A stretch of DNA of 64,000 nucleotides from Propionibacterium sp. oral taxon 192 str. F0372 (lineage in GTDB: Bacteria; Actinomycetota; Actinomycetes; Propionibacteriales; Propionibacteriaceae), in the NCBI RefSeq assembly GCF_000413315.1, contig NZ_KE340297.1, forward strand, positions 1,046,340 to 1,110,339, written 5' to 3'. Of this stretch, positions 43,031 through 51,779 are shown piece after piece. The position numbers and the translations under genes are program-made. Each line of letters opens with the position of its first letter. The stretch's first letter is position 1. The notes beneath the pieces were generated by a model, which saw nothing but the letters and a program-made list of their open reading frames with translations, searched no databases and was not told where the DNA came from.

Positions 43031-43366
43031 TCACCGATTATTGGTGCGGTCATCAATGCGACGAGAGTGCGCGACGAATTCGTCGGTGATCTCACGCATT
43101 CTAGACAAAGTGCGGTCGCGGTCGGCGAACATGGCACCTAGTCGTTCCATGGCTTCGGCAGTTGCCTGCTGATAGTCCGCGATCATCGTGTCCATGTCGT
43201 GTCGTGGGCGCAAGATATCGTCAATGAGGGCTTGCATCACTTCTGCGATGACGTCGCAGAGTTTGTCATCAGGCAGATTGTAGGTGACCCGGTCGATCTC
43301 CACGTCGATGACCCTGCCGTCGGTGACCTCAATGGCGACGGTGCGGTCGGAGGATTCTGCGATCAT
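43031..43366 (-). CDS. YbaB-like hypothetical protein
   Basis: A 111-residue protein. Its N-terminal half (VAIEVTDGRVIDVEIDRVTYNLPDDKLCDVIAEVMQAL region) has the beta-beta-helix character of YbaB-like proteins found near ESX loci. The C-terminal half is a charged helix (MERLGAMFADRDRTLSRM). The start at 43366 is followed closely upstream by GGAGACA. It lies downstream of the toxin/immunity genes on the same strand, with a 133-nt gap. Function unknown; a type VII secretion accessory role is suggested by location only. Confidence 0.65.
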   Translation of the reverse strand: MIAESSDRTVAIEVTDGRVIDVEIDRVTYNLPDDKLCDVIAEVMQALIDDILRPRHDMDTMIADYQQATAEAMERLGAMFADRDRTLSRMREITDEFVAHSRRIDDRTNNR

Positions 43367-43499
43367 GTGTTGTCTCCTAGGGGTGGTCGGGTGTCCTGCT
43401 TGTTTTTCTCACATCGCCAGAGACCCACTGGGTGATTCACTATTTAAAAATGCTGATCTGCGCATTTCTTTAGAGGTGATGGTCATCTGCCATCCGTGT

Positions 43500-43955
43500 T
43501 CATGAGGGATTTTGGGGCGATGGAGATGATGGGCGTGATGGTTTTGATTGTGTCGTTGGCGTATCGTATGGCAGGTAACCGTATACTTGCATGAGGGATT
43601 TTGCTGCGCGTTGGACGGCGGGGCGCCCGTTCTTCATTCTGTTGTCCAGGATTTCGCGGAGTGGGGCGCCGTCGATGCCGAGCTGGGTAATGCCGTTGCG
43701 CATGAATCCGGACCTCATGGTGCCGTCGTTGGTATTATCCCAGATCTCCATCAGGGAGTCTAGTGAATCCACGTCCCGAGCAGCTAAGATGGTAGCAGCT
43801 CTTTCGACGACCATCATATCGATGTCGTCGAGCATTGCCAGTAGCTCGTCCCGGGCTTCATCACCTGGGGTGTCACGAAGGATGGGGATCCGTGCTTCTC
43901 GTTCGTAGGAGAGAGCGACTCGCGCATCCCATTCAGGGTCGGTGTTCTTTGTCAT
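43500..43955 (-). CDS. Putative immunity protein, HEAT-like helical
   Basis: A 151-residue protein made of paired helices (VALSYEREARIPILRD, EARDELLAMLDDIDMMVVERAATIL, VDSLDSLMEIWDN) in HEAT-like fashion, with a Pro/Ser-rich tail from residue 133. The start codon overlaps the stop of the toxin gene (ATGA), the usual position of an immunity gene for a polymorphic toxin. Immunity function is inferred from this coupling only; the family is not recognised. Confidence 0.65.
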   Translation of the reverse strand: MTKNTDPEWDARVALSYEREARIPILRDTPGDEARDELLAMLDDIDMMVVERAATILAARDVDSLDSLMEIWDNTNDGTMRSGFMRNGITQLGIDGAPLREILDNRMKNGRPAVQRAAKSLMQVYGYLPYDTPTTQSKPSRPSSPSPQNPS

Positions 43956-44518
43956 GGAATCTCCTCTGGATAGGCTTCCCGAACTGTCGAACTATCTTTC
44001 TTGATATACACCTCGTTCGTTCTTGAATTCGTGTTCTTTTGGTAGTAAACCACGTGCGGGGTAGGTATCTCTCGTCCTGAGAGCTTGTCGTAGTGGGCTG
44101 CTCCTTGAAGGTCCACACGTTTGGTAATGTAGCCGTCGTCGCCGTAGGTAGCGTATTGCAGGATTTCTCCGGTGGCTGGGTTGGTACGCACATACACGGT
44201 CCCCGGCGCGGTTATGTCTGGGAAGTCATCCTTATTGTTGGGGTTTTCCTGCGCGCCGGGTAGTCGTTCGCTGATCGGTTTCATGTCCTCGGGCAGGGTG
44301 ACCCGGTCGGGGGAGCTGTGGATGGGTCGCTTGTCGAGCACCTGGATCGCGGCTCGGCACAACTTGTCCACTGTTGCAGCCAGCTCGACGCCAAGGCCGT
44401 CGAGCAGTGAGACGACGGTGTTGTACGAGTCGATGCAAGCCATCTGTAATTTCTCCGTGGCCTCGGCCAGCGCTACCGCAGCTTCGAGATGACCTGGGTG
44501 GTTCTTCCTCCAGCTCAA
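43952..44518 (-). CDS. Putative type VII-secreted toxin with Ntox24-like C-terminal domain
   Basis: A 188-residue protein. Residues 1-65 are helical (HLEAAVALAEATEKLQMAC... DGLGVELAATVDKL), like a short WXG/LXG-type secretion domain. After a linker, residues 95-188 (PGTVYVRTNPATGE, KRVDLQGAAHYDKLSG, IPTPHVVYY) match my recollection of the polymorphic toxin type 24 domain, with the conserved RVDL and PTPHV elements. The TTG start overlaps the EcsC stop (TTGA) and its stop overlaps the putative immunity start (ATGA), so three genes are coupled. Toxic activity is inferred. Confidence 0.65.
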   Translation of the reverse strand: MSWRKNHPGHLEAAVALAEATEKLQMACIDSYNTVVSLLDGLGVELAATVDKLCRAAIQVLDKRPIHSSPDRVTLPEDMKPISERLPGAQENPNNKDDFPDITAPGTVYVRTNPATGEILQYATYGDDGYITKRVDLQGAAHYDKLSGREIPTPHVVYYQKNTNSRTNEVYIKKDSSTVREAYPEEIP

Positions 44519-45207
44519 CCACCGGGAGTCAGCCGTGGCCTCCTGGACACGAACTGTTCCCGGGCATACCGGGCGATGGCCATGGTGTTCCAGGTGTCGG
44601 TGATCGCCCCCACCCCGGCACCGATCACCGGGATGCGCCGGGCCACCAGCCCGAGGGCCGCCTTACCCCCCGAAGCGGTGAGCATCGCGGTCATCACGCG
44701 TTCGGCAATCTGCTGCCCCAGGGCCTCGTCGAGCCCCGGGGCGGTCGCCAGAACCAGTGGCGAACCCGGAAGCTGTCCCTTGGCCACCAGATCGTCAACG
44801 ATCCGCTGCCCCAGCAGGGTCATCAACACCGCGTGCCGGATCCGGGTCTCGTCGACGTCGTAGCCGCGCAGGTGGGCCACGCACCCGACCAACCGGGCAT
44901 GGAGAATCGCCAGACCGGCGAACCCGGCCGGTGCCCCAATGAGCATCGTCGCGAACCCACCGATGTTCGTCACGAAACCCTGGGTGCCCGACCAGGCAAG
45001 ATGGGTGGTCACCAAGGCATCAAGAGCCGCTTCGACCTCCCGGTGATGCTCCAGGGCCCGGCCCGCGCTAGCCCGAGAACTGGGCAGCACCGAGTTGCCG
45101 TCGATACCGAGATCGACGAGTTGGCGAAGCATCCGGCCCGCCATGTCTGGCGCGCTGCTGGGTGCTGCTGCAATGATCGACTTGCTGAAATCAGGGCTCT
45201 CGGGCAT
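44515..45207 (-). CDS. EcsC-family protein
   Basis: A 230-residue EcsC-domain protein (function of the family poorly known). The central region is Gly/Ala-rich and hydrophobic (GFVTNIGGFATMLIGAPAGFAGLAILHARLVGCVAHLRGYD near residues 80-120; RIPVIGAGVGAITDTWNT near residue 195), typical of EcsC proteins that associate with membranes. The ATG at 45207 follows GGAGGT. A longer frame that runs antisense to citrate synthase is rejected. It leads a coupled operon with the toxin and putative immunity genes, an association worth noting. Confidence 0.85.
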   Translation of the reverse strand: MPESPDFSKSIIAAAPSSAPDMAGRMLRQLVDLGIDGNSVLPSSRASAGRALEHHREVEAALDALVTTHLAWSGTQGFVTNIGGFATMLIGAPAGFAGLAILHARLVGCVAHLRGYDVDETRIRHAVLMTLLGQRIVDDLVAKGQLPGSPLVLATAPGLDEALGQQIAERVMTAMLTASGGKAALGLVARRIPVIGAGVGAITDTWNTMAIARYAREQFVSRRPRLTPGG

Positions 45208-45330
45208 GGGACCTCCAACGGATTCGATGCACCCAAACTTATCGGGTGCACGCGCCCGTATCATGAATCTGCTGATCCGGATCAGGATCACCCGAGACCA
45301 TGGGGGTACGCGTTCCAGGGAAGGACCACG

Positions 45331-46617
45331 ATGGCCGACACAGCAAAGATTGAGATCGATGGAAAGTGCTACGAGTTGCCGATCGTCACCGGCACCGAGG
45401 GCGAGCGGGCACTCGACATCTCGAAGCTCAGGGCCGAGACCGGGCTGATCACCCTCGACGACGGCTACGCCAACACCGGCTCCTGCCGCTCCGAGATCAC
45501 TTTCATCGACGGCGACCAAGGGATTCTTCGCTACCGCGGGTACCCCATCGAGGTACTTGCCGAACGCTCCAGCTTCGTTGAGACCGCATTCCTGGTGATT
45601 TTCGGGCATCTACCCGACCACGAGGAACGCGAACGCTTCTCCGAGCAGCTGACCCGCTCGTCGGCCCTGCATGAGTCGATGATGAAGCACTTCGACGCCT
45701 TCCCCACCAACTCCCATCCGATGGCGATCCTGTCGGCGATGATCAACGCCCTGTCCACCCATGAACGCCCACGCATCGACCCGGGCGACGAACAGAACCT
45801 GGAACGCTACGCGGCGCGGCTGATGTCCAAGGTGCGCACCATCGCAGCGGCCTCCTATAAGTCGTCGATCGGGGACCCAATCATCTACCCGCGCCATGAC
45901 CTGAAATACGTGGACAACTTCCTCCACATGATGTTCTCGGTGCCCTACCAGAACTACGAGGCCAGCCCCGAGGTGAGCCATGCTCTCAACATGTTCTTCG
46001 TTCTGCACGCCGACCATGAGCAGAACTGCTCCACCTCGACGGTACGCATCGTCGCATCCGGTCAGGCCAATCTCTACGCGGCCTGCGCCTCAGGTGTGTC
46101 GGCCCTGTGGGGGGCCCGGCACGGTGGGGCGAATGCCGAAGTAGTGCAGATGTTGCAGCGCATCCAGCGCGAGGGAATCACTCCGCGGCAATTCCTCAGT
46201 GAGGTGAAGGACCGCACCTCACCGGTCAAGCTGATGGGCTTCGGGCACCGGGTCTACAAGAACTTCGACCCCCGTGCCAAGGTGCTGCGGGAGGCCGCCG
46301 AACGACTGCTGTCATCAATGGAGATCCACGACCCGCTGCTCGACCTGGCCCACGAGCTGTCTGAGGCCGCGCGCCAGGACGACTACTTCGTGGAACGCAA
46401 GCTCTACCCGAATGTTGACTTCTACTCTGGGATCATCCTGCGAGCCATCGGCATCCCGCTGAATATGTACACCGTCATATTCGCCATCGGGCGCATGCCC
46501 GGCTGGATCGCCAACTGGCGAGAACTCAACGACAACCCGGGACAGCGGATCTATCGTCCCCGCCAGCTGTACGTCGGCAACCCGCTGCAGGACTGGGTGC
46601 CGCGCCACCAGCGCTGA
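45331..46617 (+). CDS. gltA: Citrate synthase (hexameric type)
   Basis: A 428-residue type II citrate synthase that condenses oxaloacetate and acetyl-CoA. Motifs include SCRSEITFIDGDQGILRYRGYPI near residue 50 (key SEITFIDG), the active-site His in LHADHEQNCSTSTVR near residue 230, HGGANAEV near residue 268, MGFGHRVYKNFDPRA near residue 306 with the second His, and Asp in NVDFYSG near residue 366. The ATG at 45331 has GGGAAGGAC upstream; the longer frame from 44374 runs antisense through EcsC and is rejected. The extended N-terminal domain fits the NADH-regulated hexameric class. Confidence 0.97.
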   Translation: MADTAKIEIDGKCYELPIVTGTEGERALDISKLRAETGLITLDDGYANTGSCRSEITFIDGDQGILRYRGYPIEVLAERSSFVETAFLVIFGHLPDHEERERFSEQLTRSSALHESMMKHFDAFPTNSHPMAILSAMINALSTHERPRIDPGDEQNLERYAARLMSKVRTIAAASYKSSIGDPIIYPRHDLKYVDNFLHMMFSVPYQNYEASPEVSHALNMFFVLHADHEQNCSTSTVRIVASGQANLYAACASGVSALWGARHGGANAEVVQMLQRIQREGITPRQFLSEVKDRTSPVKLMGFGHRVYKNFDPRAKVLREAAERLLSSMEIHDPLLDLAHELSEAARQDDYFVERKLYPNVDFYSGIILRAIGIPLNMYTVIFAIGRMPGWIANWRELNDNPGQRIYRPRQLYVGNPLQDWVPRHQR

Positions 46618-46729
46618 TCACCCACCTGCCCGGCCATCACCCGAGAGGCAAGGCGGGGTGACGCCAATTCCCTGGCACTTGATCCATCTCAGCGTCGCCG
46701 TGGCCGGGTGGCACACTGGGGGCGTGCTC

Positions 46730-47443
46730 ATGGAACTGTTCGGACCGCCCAGCTCATGGCCTCACCAGGACCTGATAGCGATAGGAACGGAGTTCACCCT
46801 CGACCTGACGTTGGCTGCCTACTGCTCGGGTGCCTTCCCGATGCCGCTGAATTCCGACGAGACCGAGGCCACTACCGGGTGGTGGTCGCCGCTGCGCCGC
46901 GGCGTCCTCCCACTGGACTGCCTGCGGGTCGCCCGGAGCCTGCGGAAGACCGCACGTCGCTACACCACCACCATCGACCAGGCTTTCCCCGAGGTGCTGG
47001 AACGATGCGCCGACCCTCACCGGCCCCTCGGCTGGATCGATGAGGCCGTCAAGCAGGTCTACACGAAGGGTTTCGAGGCAGGCTTCGTTCATTCGGTGGA
47101 AACGTGGGATGACGAAGGCCGCTTGGTCGGTGGACTATACGGGGTGAGTCTGTGGGGATTATTCGCCGGGGAATCAATGTTCCACGATCCCCTGCTCGGC
47201 AGAGACGCTTCCAAGGTTGCTCTCATGAGGCTGGTCAGTCACCTGCGGGGAAGGCCCGACGGCACCGCCCTGCTCGACGTCCAGTGGCGTACTGACCACC
47301 TAGCCTCCATGGGCGTGATGGAGGTCGATCGCGGTGAATACCTCCGGCGTCTCGATGCGGCCCTCGTCAGGGAAAACACCGAGTGGTCCACCGAGCGACT
47401 ACCCGGCGATTGGGGCTACGAGCAACAAGACCGCACCGGATGA
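46730..47443 (+). CDS. aat: Leucyl/phenylalanyl-tRNA-protein transferase
   Basis: A 237-residue L/F-transferase that adds Leu or Phe from tRNA to N-terminal Arg/Lys of proteins, marking them for ClpAP/ClpS degradation. It shows GAFPMPL near residue 36, WWSPLRRGVLPLD, and the diagnostic GLYGVSLWGLFAGESMFH region near residue 135 (key FAGESMF), then LLDVQW. The usual family start lies close to MELFGPP at 46730; a 24-residue extension to 46658 is rejected. It precedes a strong hairpin and converges on the ESX genes. Confidence 0.93.
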   Translation: MELFGPPSSWPHQDLIAIGTEFTLDLTLAAYCSGAFPMPLNSDETEATTGWWSPLRRGVLPLDCLRVARSLRKTARRYTTTIDQAFPEVLERCADPHRPLGWIDEAVKQVYTKGFEAGFVHSVETWDDEGRLVGGLYGVSLWGLFAGESMFHDPLLGRDASKVALMRLVSHLRGRPDGTALLDVQWRTDHLASMGVMEVDRGEYLRRLDAALVRENTEWSTERLPGDWGYEQQDRTG

Positions 47444-47501
47444 TCCGCCATCATTGAGGCAAGATCACATTGGTCCTACCCAGGATCGGCACTCACCAGG
47501 G

Positions 47502-47543
47502 CATGAAGAATGGGGCCCACCGAAGTGGACCCCATTCTTCATG
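47502..47543. terminator. Strong bidirectional hairpin between aat and the ESX genes
   Basis: CATGAAGAATGGGG (47502-47515) pairs with CCCCATTCTTCATG (47530-47543). After a single C-A mismatch the stem continues with CCAC/GTGG around a CGAA tetraloop. It separates convergent aat and esx genes. Confidence 0.85.
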
Positions 47544-47571
47544 ACTCTCAAGGCATGACACGCCGTGAGTA

Positions 47572-47865
47572 TCAGCCCCAGCGGCCCTGAACCTTCTTCT
47601 CGTTGGAAGCGTAGTTGTCAGTGATCTGGGTCAGGCTCGTCCTCATCTGACTCACGATGTTCTGCATCTCCATGTACTGGCTGTCCCAGCGACGCTGAAC
47701 TTCCTGGTACGCCTCGGTCGCGGCGCCGGCCCACTCGGCCAGGGAGACCTTCAGCTTGGACTGCAGATCGTTCAGTTCCTTCTCGAGGTTGTCAGCGGCC
47801 TTCTGCAGAGCAGCAATGCCCTGCTGCATGCCCGCATCCGAAACCCTTGTGAAATCACCACTCAT
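47572..47865 (-). CDS. WXG100-family ESX secretion target (EsxB-like)
   Basis: A 97-residue helical hairpin protein with the WXG-type turn EWAGAATEAY near residue 44 (W-A-G). Its C-terminal helix carries YASNEKKVQ, a close match to the YxxxD/E type VII secretion signal. ESX proteins are exported as heterodimers; the partner is probably the next gene upstream. The ATG follows an AGGAGT ribosome-binding site. It is last in the minus-strand pair and followed by a strong terminator. Confidence 0.93.
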   Translation of the reverse strand: MSGDFTRVSDAGMQQGIAALQKAADNLEKELNDLQSKLKVSLAEWAGAATEAYQEVQRRWDSQYMEMQNIVSQMRTSLTQITDNYASNEKKVQGRWG

Positions 47866-47914
47866 TGTTTACTCCTGTGAAATCTGTGTGTTGTGTGCTT
47901 GTGGAACTGCGACG

Positions 47915-48229
47915 TCAGCCGTTGATGAGGCCGCTGATGGACGAAACAGACTGAGTCTGCTCTTCCTCGTTCGTGGTGTAGTCCTGGGTCGACAGCTTGA
48001 GCTGCTCGGTGATCTGGTTCAGTTCCTGGAGGGTCTTGTTGAACCTCTCGTTGAACGCACCAACCGCGCCGGCGAACGCGGAGGACGCGTTGCCGACCCA
48101 CTGACCGGCGAGGGCTTCCATCTCGCTGGTGAACGTGTTCTGCACGCCCTTGATGGCGTTCTCGGCCTCGCCGAGCTCGTTGGTGGCCTTGAGCAGTTGT
48201 GCCCGATCTTGCTGCTGGTCTCCAGCCAT
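47915..48229 (-). CDS. WXG100-family ESX secretion target (EsxA-like)
   Basis: A 104-residue WXG100 protein with QWVGNASSAF near residue 43 at the helix turn and YTTNEEEQ (YxxxE-type signal) in the C-terminal helix near residue 83. GGAAGGAATCC precedes the ATG. The EsxB-like gene follows 49 nt downstream on the same strand, a standard esx pair. A frame of similar size in another phase (47862-48245) is a shadow. The leader region from 48230 to 48453 holds a CAGCGAG/CTCGCTG hairpin. Confidence 0.93.
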   Translation of the reverse strand: MAGDQQQDRAQLLKATNELGEAENAIKGVQNTFTSEMEALAGQWVGNASSAFAGAVGAFNERFNKTLQELNQITEQLKLSTQDYTTNEEEQTQSVSSISGLING

Positions 48230-48257
48230 TGGGGATTCCTTCCACTTGCGGTACTTC

Positions 48258-48276
48258 CAGCGAGCAGTTCTCGCTG
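48258..48276 (-). promoter_or_regulatory. Hairpin in the esx leader
   Basis: CAGCGAG-cagtt-CTCGCTG lies about 30 nt upstream of the EsxA-like start and may stabilise or regulate the esx mRNA. The rest of the 224-nt spacer to eccB shows no gene. Confidence 0.4.
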
Positions 48277-48453
48277 TCGTGTTCTTACGTGAACAACATT
48301 AGAGGCCAAGGGGTCACCGGGGTATCCGCTCGAATACTCAAAAATGAGGGCGTCTTCTCTGAGTACCCAACTCCGAGGTGTGCGGGGTGAACACTGCAGC
48401 GAGTACCCCAGGCCAGGCGGTCCCCCTGTCGTCACGGGAGATGAATCTCCTTG

Positions 48454-49938
48454 TCATGCCGGTGCATCCTTCTTGAAGTCGGCCGGCAGAGCGGGGGAGA
48501 TCTCGGATGCCGACAGCTTCACCTTCGCCTCACCCAGCAGTTTGGTCATGTAGCTGGGAACCCGGAGGACCTTGACGGAGTTCTTACCGCTCACGTTGTA
48601 CCCGAGAGCTTCCCGCGAAGCCGCATCGGGTATGCCGTAGACCTGCGAGTCTGAGAGCAGGAAGGTGGGGCCGTGGGACGAATTTGCCACGGGAATGCTT
48701 TCGTCCTGCAGCAGCACCCCGTTGAGGGACGGCATCTTGATGTAGTCGGCATAAGCCCTCGAAGGAGGCTGGTCGGTGACCCGCTTGGGCAAGGACGGGG
48801 TGGTCTGGCCAAGAGTGATCACCGGAGTGGTACGGCCTGCGTTGGCGCTCGGATCCACATAAGTGGCACAGATCGATGCGCTGGCATCCCGGGATTCCGG
48901 TGCTGCCGGGCGCTCCATCGGAATGCCCTCGGTCTTCAGCACCGGGTTACGCAGGCTCGTCGCTTTCTCCGCGGCCTCGGGAGTGATCTTCGTCGGATCA
49001 GTCTTGGTGGTGTCGAAATAGGCCAGTTCGGTGGCCATATTGAGGAAAGAAGTCTCGGCTAGGCCATCCTCCAGCTGCACAAAATACCTGGGCTGGGGAT
49101 TCACCTCGGTCGCCTCGACCATCGCCACGGACCCGATCCGCAGATCGGACTGAGCCTGATTGCTCGACGGTGTGCCGCCGCGGTTGTTGATCGGCAGCGG
49201 CTCGACCGGCAGGCCGATCGGCAGGGAGGCCAGCCAGGCATCGCCGGCCTTCAGCACCGGCAGCGTGGATGCTGCTGGTGCGCGTCCCGAGGAGTTGCGC
49301 CACAGCTTGTGCGCCACTCCGTTGACCACCAGGAACTGGTTACCCGCATTCTGCGGCTCCACCGTCTCAATGACGGCCGCCACGTCATCGCCGACGGCTG
49401 TCGTGGGCACCGAGCCGTCGGCGGGGCCGGCCTCGACCGTGATGTAACGCTGGTCATTGCTGTTCGGCTTAGTGGAGCAGGTGCGCAAGGGATAGGGGTT
49501 CATCTGCGTGTTCGACGGCAGCTGGCGGGGTGCATCGGGGATGCCGCGCATCGTGTCTTGGGTGATGCCCTGCAACCGGGAAGTTTTCACCACGGAGATG
49601 TCGGCAGAGCCCATAGCCAACCGTGCGGAGGCGATGTCCGCCATCGGCATCAGCACAGGCCCGTCTTTCTCTGAGACGTAGTAGATGAACAGCAGGCCCG
49701 AACTCACGTCGGTGACCAAGGTTCCTTTCTCGTCCAGGGTGCCGCTCCCCGGGCGGATGAAACCGAACAGGCCGCAGCCCGCCACGATCAACACACCGAT
49801 CATGATTCCGACGAAGGTCCCCGTGGTGACCCTCTTCAATGGTCGAGTTGGGTTGTCCGGATCGCGGTCGATGAAGGACGAAGACAATCGCCCAGTGATG
49901 AAGGACTGTGCCTTCAGGAGGTCCTTGCGTGACGCCAT
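48454..49938 (-). CDS. eccB: Type VII secretion protein EccB
   Basis: A 494-residue core component of the ESX membrane complex. The short cytosolic N-terminus MASRKDLLKAQSFITGRL is the family hallmark, followed by RPLKRVTTGTFVG, one membrane helix (residues 38-60) and a large extracytoplasmic domain with paired Cys. The ATG at 49938 is set by homology and by TACTCT ending 7 nt upstream (leaderless). It is divergent from eccE; the two -10 boxes overlap. Confidence 0.95.
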   Translation of the reverse strand: MASRKDLLKAQSFITGRLSSSFIDRDPDNPTRPLKRVTTGTFVGIMIGVLIVAGCGLFGFIRPGSGTLDEKGTLVTDVSSGLLFIYYVSEKDGPVLMPMADIASARLAMGSADISVVKTSRLQGITQDTMRGIPDAPRQLPSNTQMNPYPLRTCSTKPNSNDQRYITVEAGPADGSVPTTAVGDDVAAVIETVEPQNAGNQFLVVNGVAHKLWRNSSGRAPAASTLPVLKAGDAWLASLPIGLPVEPLPINNRGGTPSSNQAQSDLRIGSVAMVEATEVNPQPRYFVQLEDGLAETSFLNMATELAYFDTTKTDPTKITPEAAEKATSLRNPVLKTEGIPMERPAAPESRDASASICATYVDPSANAGRTTPVITLGQTTPSLPKRVTDQPPSRAYADYIKMPSLNGVLLQDESIPVANSSHGPTFLLSDSQVYGIPDAASREALGYNVSGKNSVKVLRVPSYMTKLLGEAKVKLSASEISPALPADFKKDAPA

Positions 49939-49944
49939 GGGTCC

Positions 49945-49951
49945 TAGAGTA
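49945..49951. promoter_or_regulatory. Overlapping divergent -10 boxes of eccB and eccE
   Basis: TAGAGT (plus, 49945-49950) and TACTCT (minus, 49946-49951) overlap by five bases. The minus box ends 7 nt before the eccB ATG; eccE has an ordinary leader with GGAGGAGGAAAG. Only one direction could fire at a time. Confidence 0.5.
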
Positions 49952-49973
49952 ATGGCGCAGGGGAGGAGGAAAG

Positions 49974-51095
49974 ATGAGAATGTCGCGGGCACTTGCCCTA
50001 GAGATCGTCGTCATCGTGGTGGCTTTGTTGGCTCTGAAAGGTGGCGTGCTGGGTTACGCTTTGGCGGGATTGTTGCTTGTCACAGCCTTGATCCTGGGGG
50101 TTCCGATACGTCGGATGACCCTCATTGACAGGATGGTGCGCAGGCGGCGTTTCCGTCGCAGGAACGCCCCTTCACGGCGTTCGGCAAATCTGCCAACGTC
50201 ATTGGCTCCGCTGGGCAAGTGGGTTCCGGAGTTGTCGGTCAAGCAGACCCGTTCGGCACGTGGCGACGACGTCGGGGTGGTCACCGACGGGGAATGCTGG
50301 ACCGCTTTGCTGGGCCTAGTCACCGACGACCAACTGTTCCCCGACAAGTCCCGGGACATTGATCTGTCGGCCCTGCGCGGGCTCACCGTCCAAGACGACA
50401 TCACCTTCGCGACCCTCCAGGTGATCGATTTCGTGGTGCCCGCGCCATCGCGGGTGATGCTCCCCAACGGGTCGGTTGCCATCGAGTCCTACAACCAGAT
50501 TCTCGGCTCGGCGTCCGTACCCCCGTCGGTGCGTCGCACCTGGATCGGGGTTCGCCTCGACCCGCGTCTGTGTTTGGAGGCCATCGGCACCCGTGGCGCC
50601 AGCGACGAGGGAATTTATGCGACATTGAGGTTCGGGCTGCACCGGGTGCAGTCGGCCCTCAAGAGGCAGGGCATCATTACCCGTGAACTGACGGCTAACC
50701 AGATCAACGACGTGCTGGCGGTGACCGCCGGAACTAGTGCTGACGCATTCGGCCAGCCTTCGGTGGAGCACTGGGATCACTGGAGTTGTGACGGATTCGA
50801 GCATGCCGGGCGGGTCATCGAATCCTGGGGGCCCACACCCGCCGAGACCCATGCGGAAGTGTTGCAGACTTTGTCAGGCCTCTCCATCATCTTTGGGGTG
50901 TGTTCCTACACCCTGGATTCTCATGACCGCTCCGGAGGTGCTGTCAGGGTGATGACCACGAATGTTGCCGCGGCCCAGAACGCTTTGGCCGCGATCAAGA
51001 AGTCCAGCCCGCGCGTCGACTTCGCCGCACCGGGTGGCGAACAGGTGCCGGTTCTGCTTGGTACCATTCCGATGGCAAGGCAGGTGGCCGCATGA
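49974..51095 (+). CDS. eccE: Type VII secretion protein EccE
   Basis: A 373-residue protein with two closely spaced N-terminal membrane helices (residues 7-45), a basic stretch (RRRRFRRRNAPSRR) and a cytosolic domain. The order and the segment GVVTDGECWTALLGLVTDDQLFP near residue 100 fit EccE of actinobacterial ESX systems, which joins EccB, EccC and EccD in the membrane complex. GGAGGAGGAAAG precedes the ATG. Its stop overlaps the start of the next gene (ATGA). Confidence 0.85.
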   Translation: MRMSRALALEIVVIVVALLALKGGVLGYALAGLLLVTALILGVPIRRMTLIDRMVRRRRFRRRNAPSRRSANLPTSLAPLGKWVPELSVKQTRSARGDDVGVVTDGECWTALLGLVTDDQLFPDKSRDIDLSALRGLTVQDDITFATLQVIDFVVPAPSRVMLPNGSVAIESYNQILGSASVPPSVRRTWIGVRLDPRLCLEAIGTRGASDEGIYATLRFGLHRVQSALKRQGIITRELTANQINDVLAVTAGTSADAFGQPSVEHWDHWSCDGFEHAGRVIESWGPTPAETHAEVLQTLSGLSIIFGVCSYTLDSHDRSGGAVRVMTTNVAAAQNALAAIKKSSPRVDFAAPGGEQVPVLLGTIPMARQVAA

Positions 51096-51691
51096 GTACG
51101 AGTGGAATCCTGTTGGGACACAGCCGAGATAGCTCGCCCGCGGCCCTGCGCCTATTCCGTCCCCAGCCGACAAGGGTCTTTACCTGCGTTAGGGACTACA
51201 TGAAATGGGTCCTGATTTTCCGCTCGGTGGCCTTGGGAGCGCACATCACCTTGGTGACCACCAATCCCCGCGCCTGGACGGTATTGGTGCAGGCGCTCCA
51301 GGCTTGTGGGGGCACCGTCGAGGTCACCTCCGATCCGACCGCGATCCCAGGTCAAGGTCGGCCTTATCGTCCATCGCTGGTCGTGGACGATTCCGCAGAG
51401 GCCGATGGCGCGCGGATGTCCCTGGGGGTCTGGCAGTCGGTCCTGGTGCTGGAAGATGCCGCGTCGTCGTCTGCAATTCATGCGATGCGAGCCTGCGATG
51501 TCACCCTCGTCTCGCCCTGCGACGGGCGTGTATCGGAGAATATGAAACGCGGCTTGGCGTTGAACTCCCAGCTGCTCAAGCAGACGAACAATCTTGCGGA
51601 GAACGAACTCATCGTCGCTATGCCCCGCCGGTTGGAGCGGATTACCATGCCGCCGACCACCATCGAATACCAGATGTTATTCGGCGGCTGA
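51092..51691 (+). CDS. Conserved-position hypothetical protein of the ESX locus
   Basis: A 199-residue soluble protein coupled to eccE by a four-base overlap. Its centre (GAHITLVTTNPRAWTVLVQAL, from about residue 49) suggests a Rossmann-like alpha/beta domain without nucleotide motifs. The C-terminus (ENELIVAMPRRLERITMPPTTIEYQMLFGG) recalls the tail of EccE/YukD-type secretion proteins only vaguely. I do not recognise it; coupling to eccE indicates a part in type VII secretion. Confidence 0.75.
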   Translation: MSTSGILLGHSRDSSPAALRLFRPQPTRVFTCVRDYMKWVLIFRSVALGAHITLVTTNPRAWTVLVQALQACGGTVEVTSDPTAIPGQGRPYRPSLVVDDSAEADGARMSLGVWQSVLVLEDAASSSAIHAMRACDVTLVSPCDGRVSENMKRGLALNSQLLKQTNNLAENELIVAMPRRLERITMPPTTIEYQMLFGG

Positions 51692-51779
51692 TGCCCTGAG
51701 GAGACGGAAAGAAGGCGTAGAGGGCGTCACCAGACCCACCACCTTCGCGGAACTCCGCAGCAGGTTTGAGGGTCGCGGC

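Noticed and set aside
44374..45330. Long N-terminal extension of citrate synthase
   Set aside because: It runs antisense through the EcsC gene, has no conserved content, and the ATG at 45331 has a good ribosome-binding site at the normal family start.
45208..45609. 134-residue N-terminal extension of EcsC
   Set aside because: It is antisense to citrate synthase, and GGAGGT precedes the internal ATG at 45207.
47862..48245. 127-codon frame overlapping the EsxA-like gene
   Set aside because: It is in a different phase of the same strand; the WXG100 frame explains the sequence.
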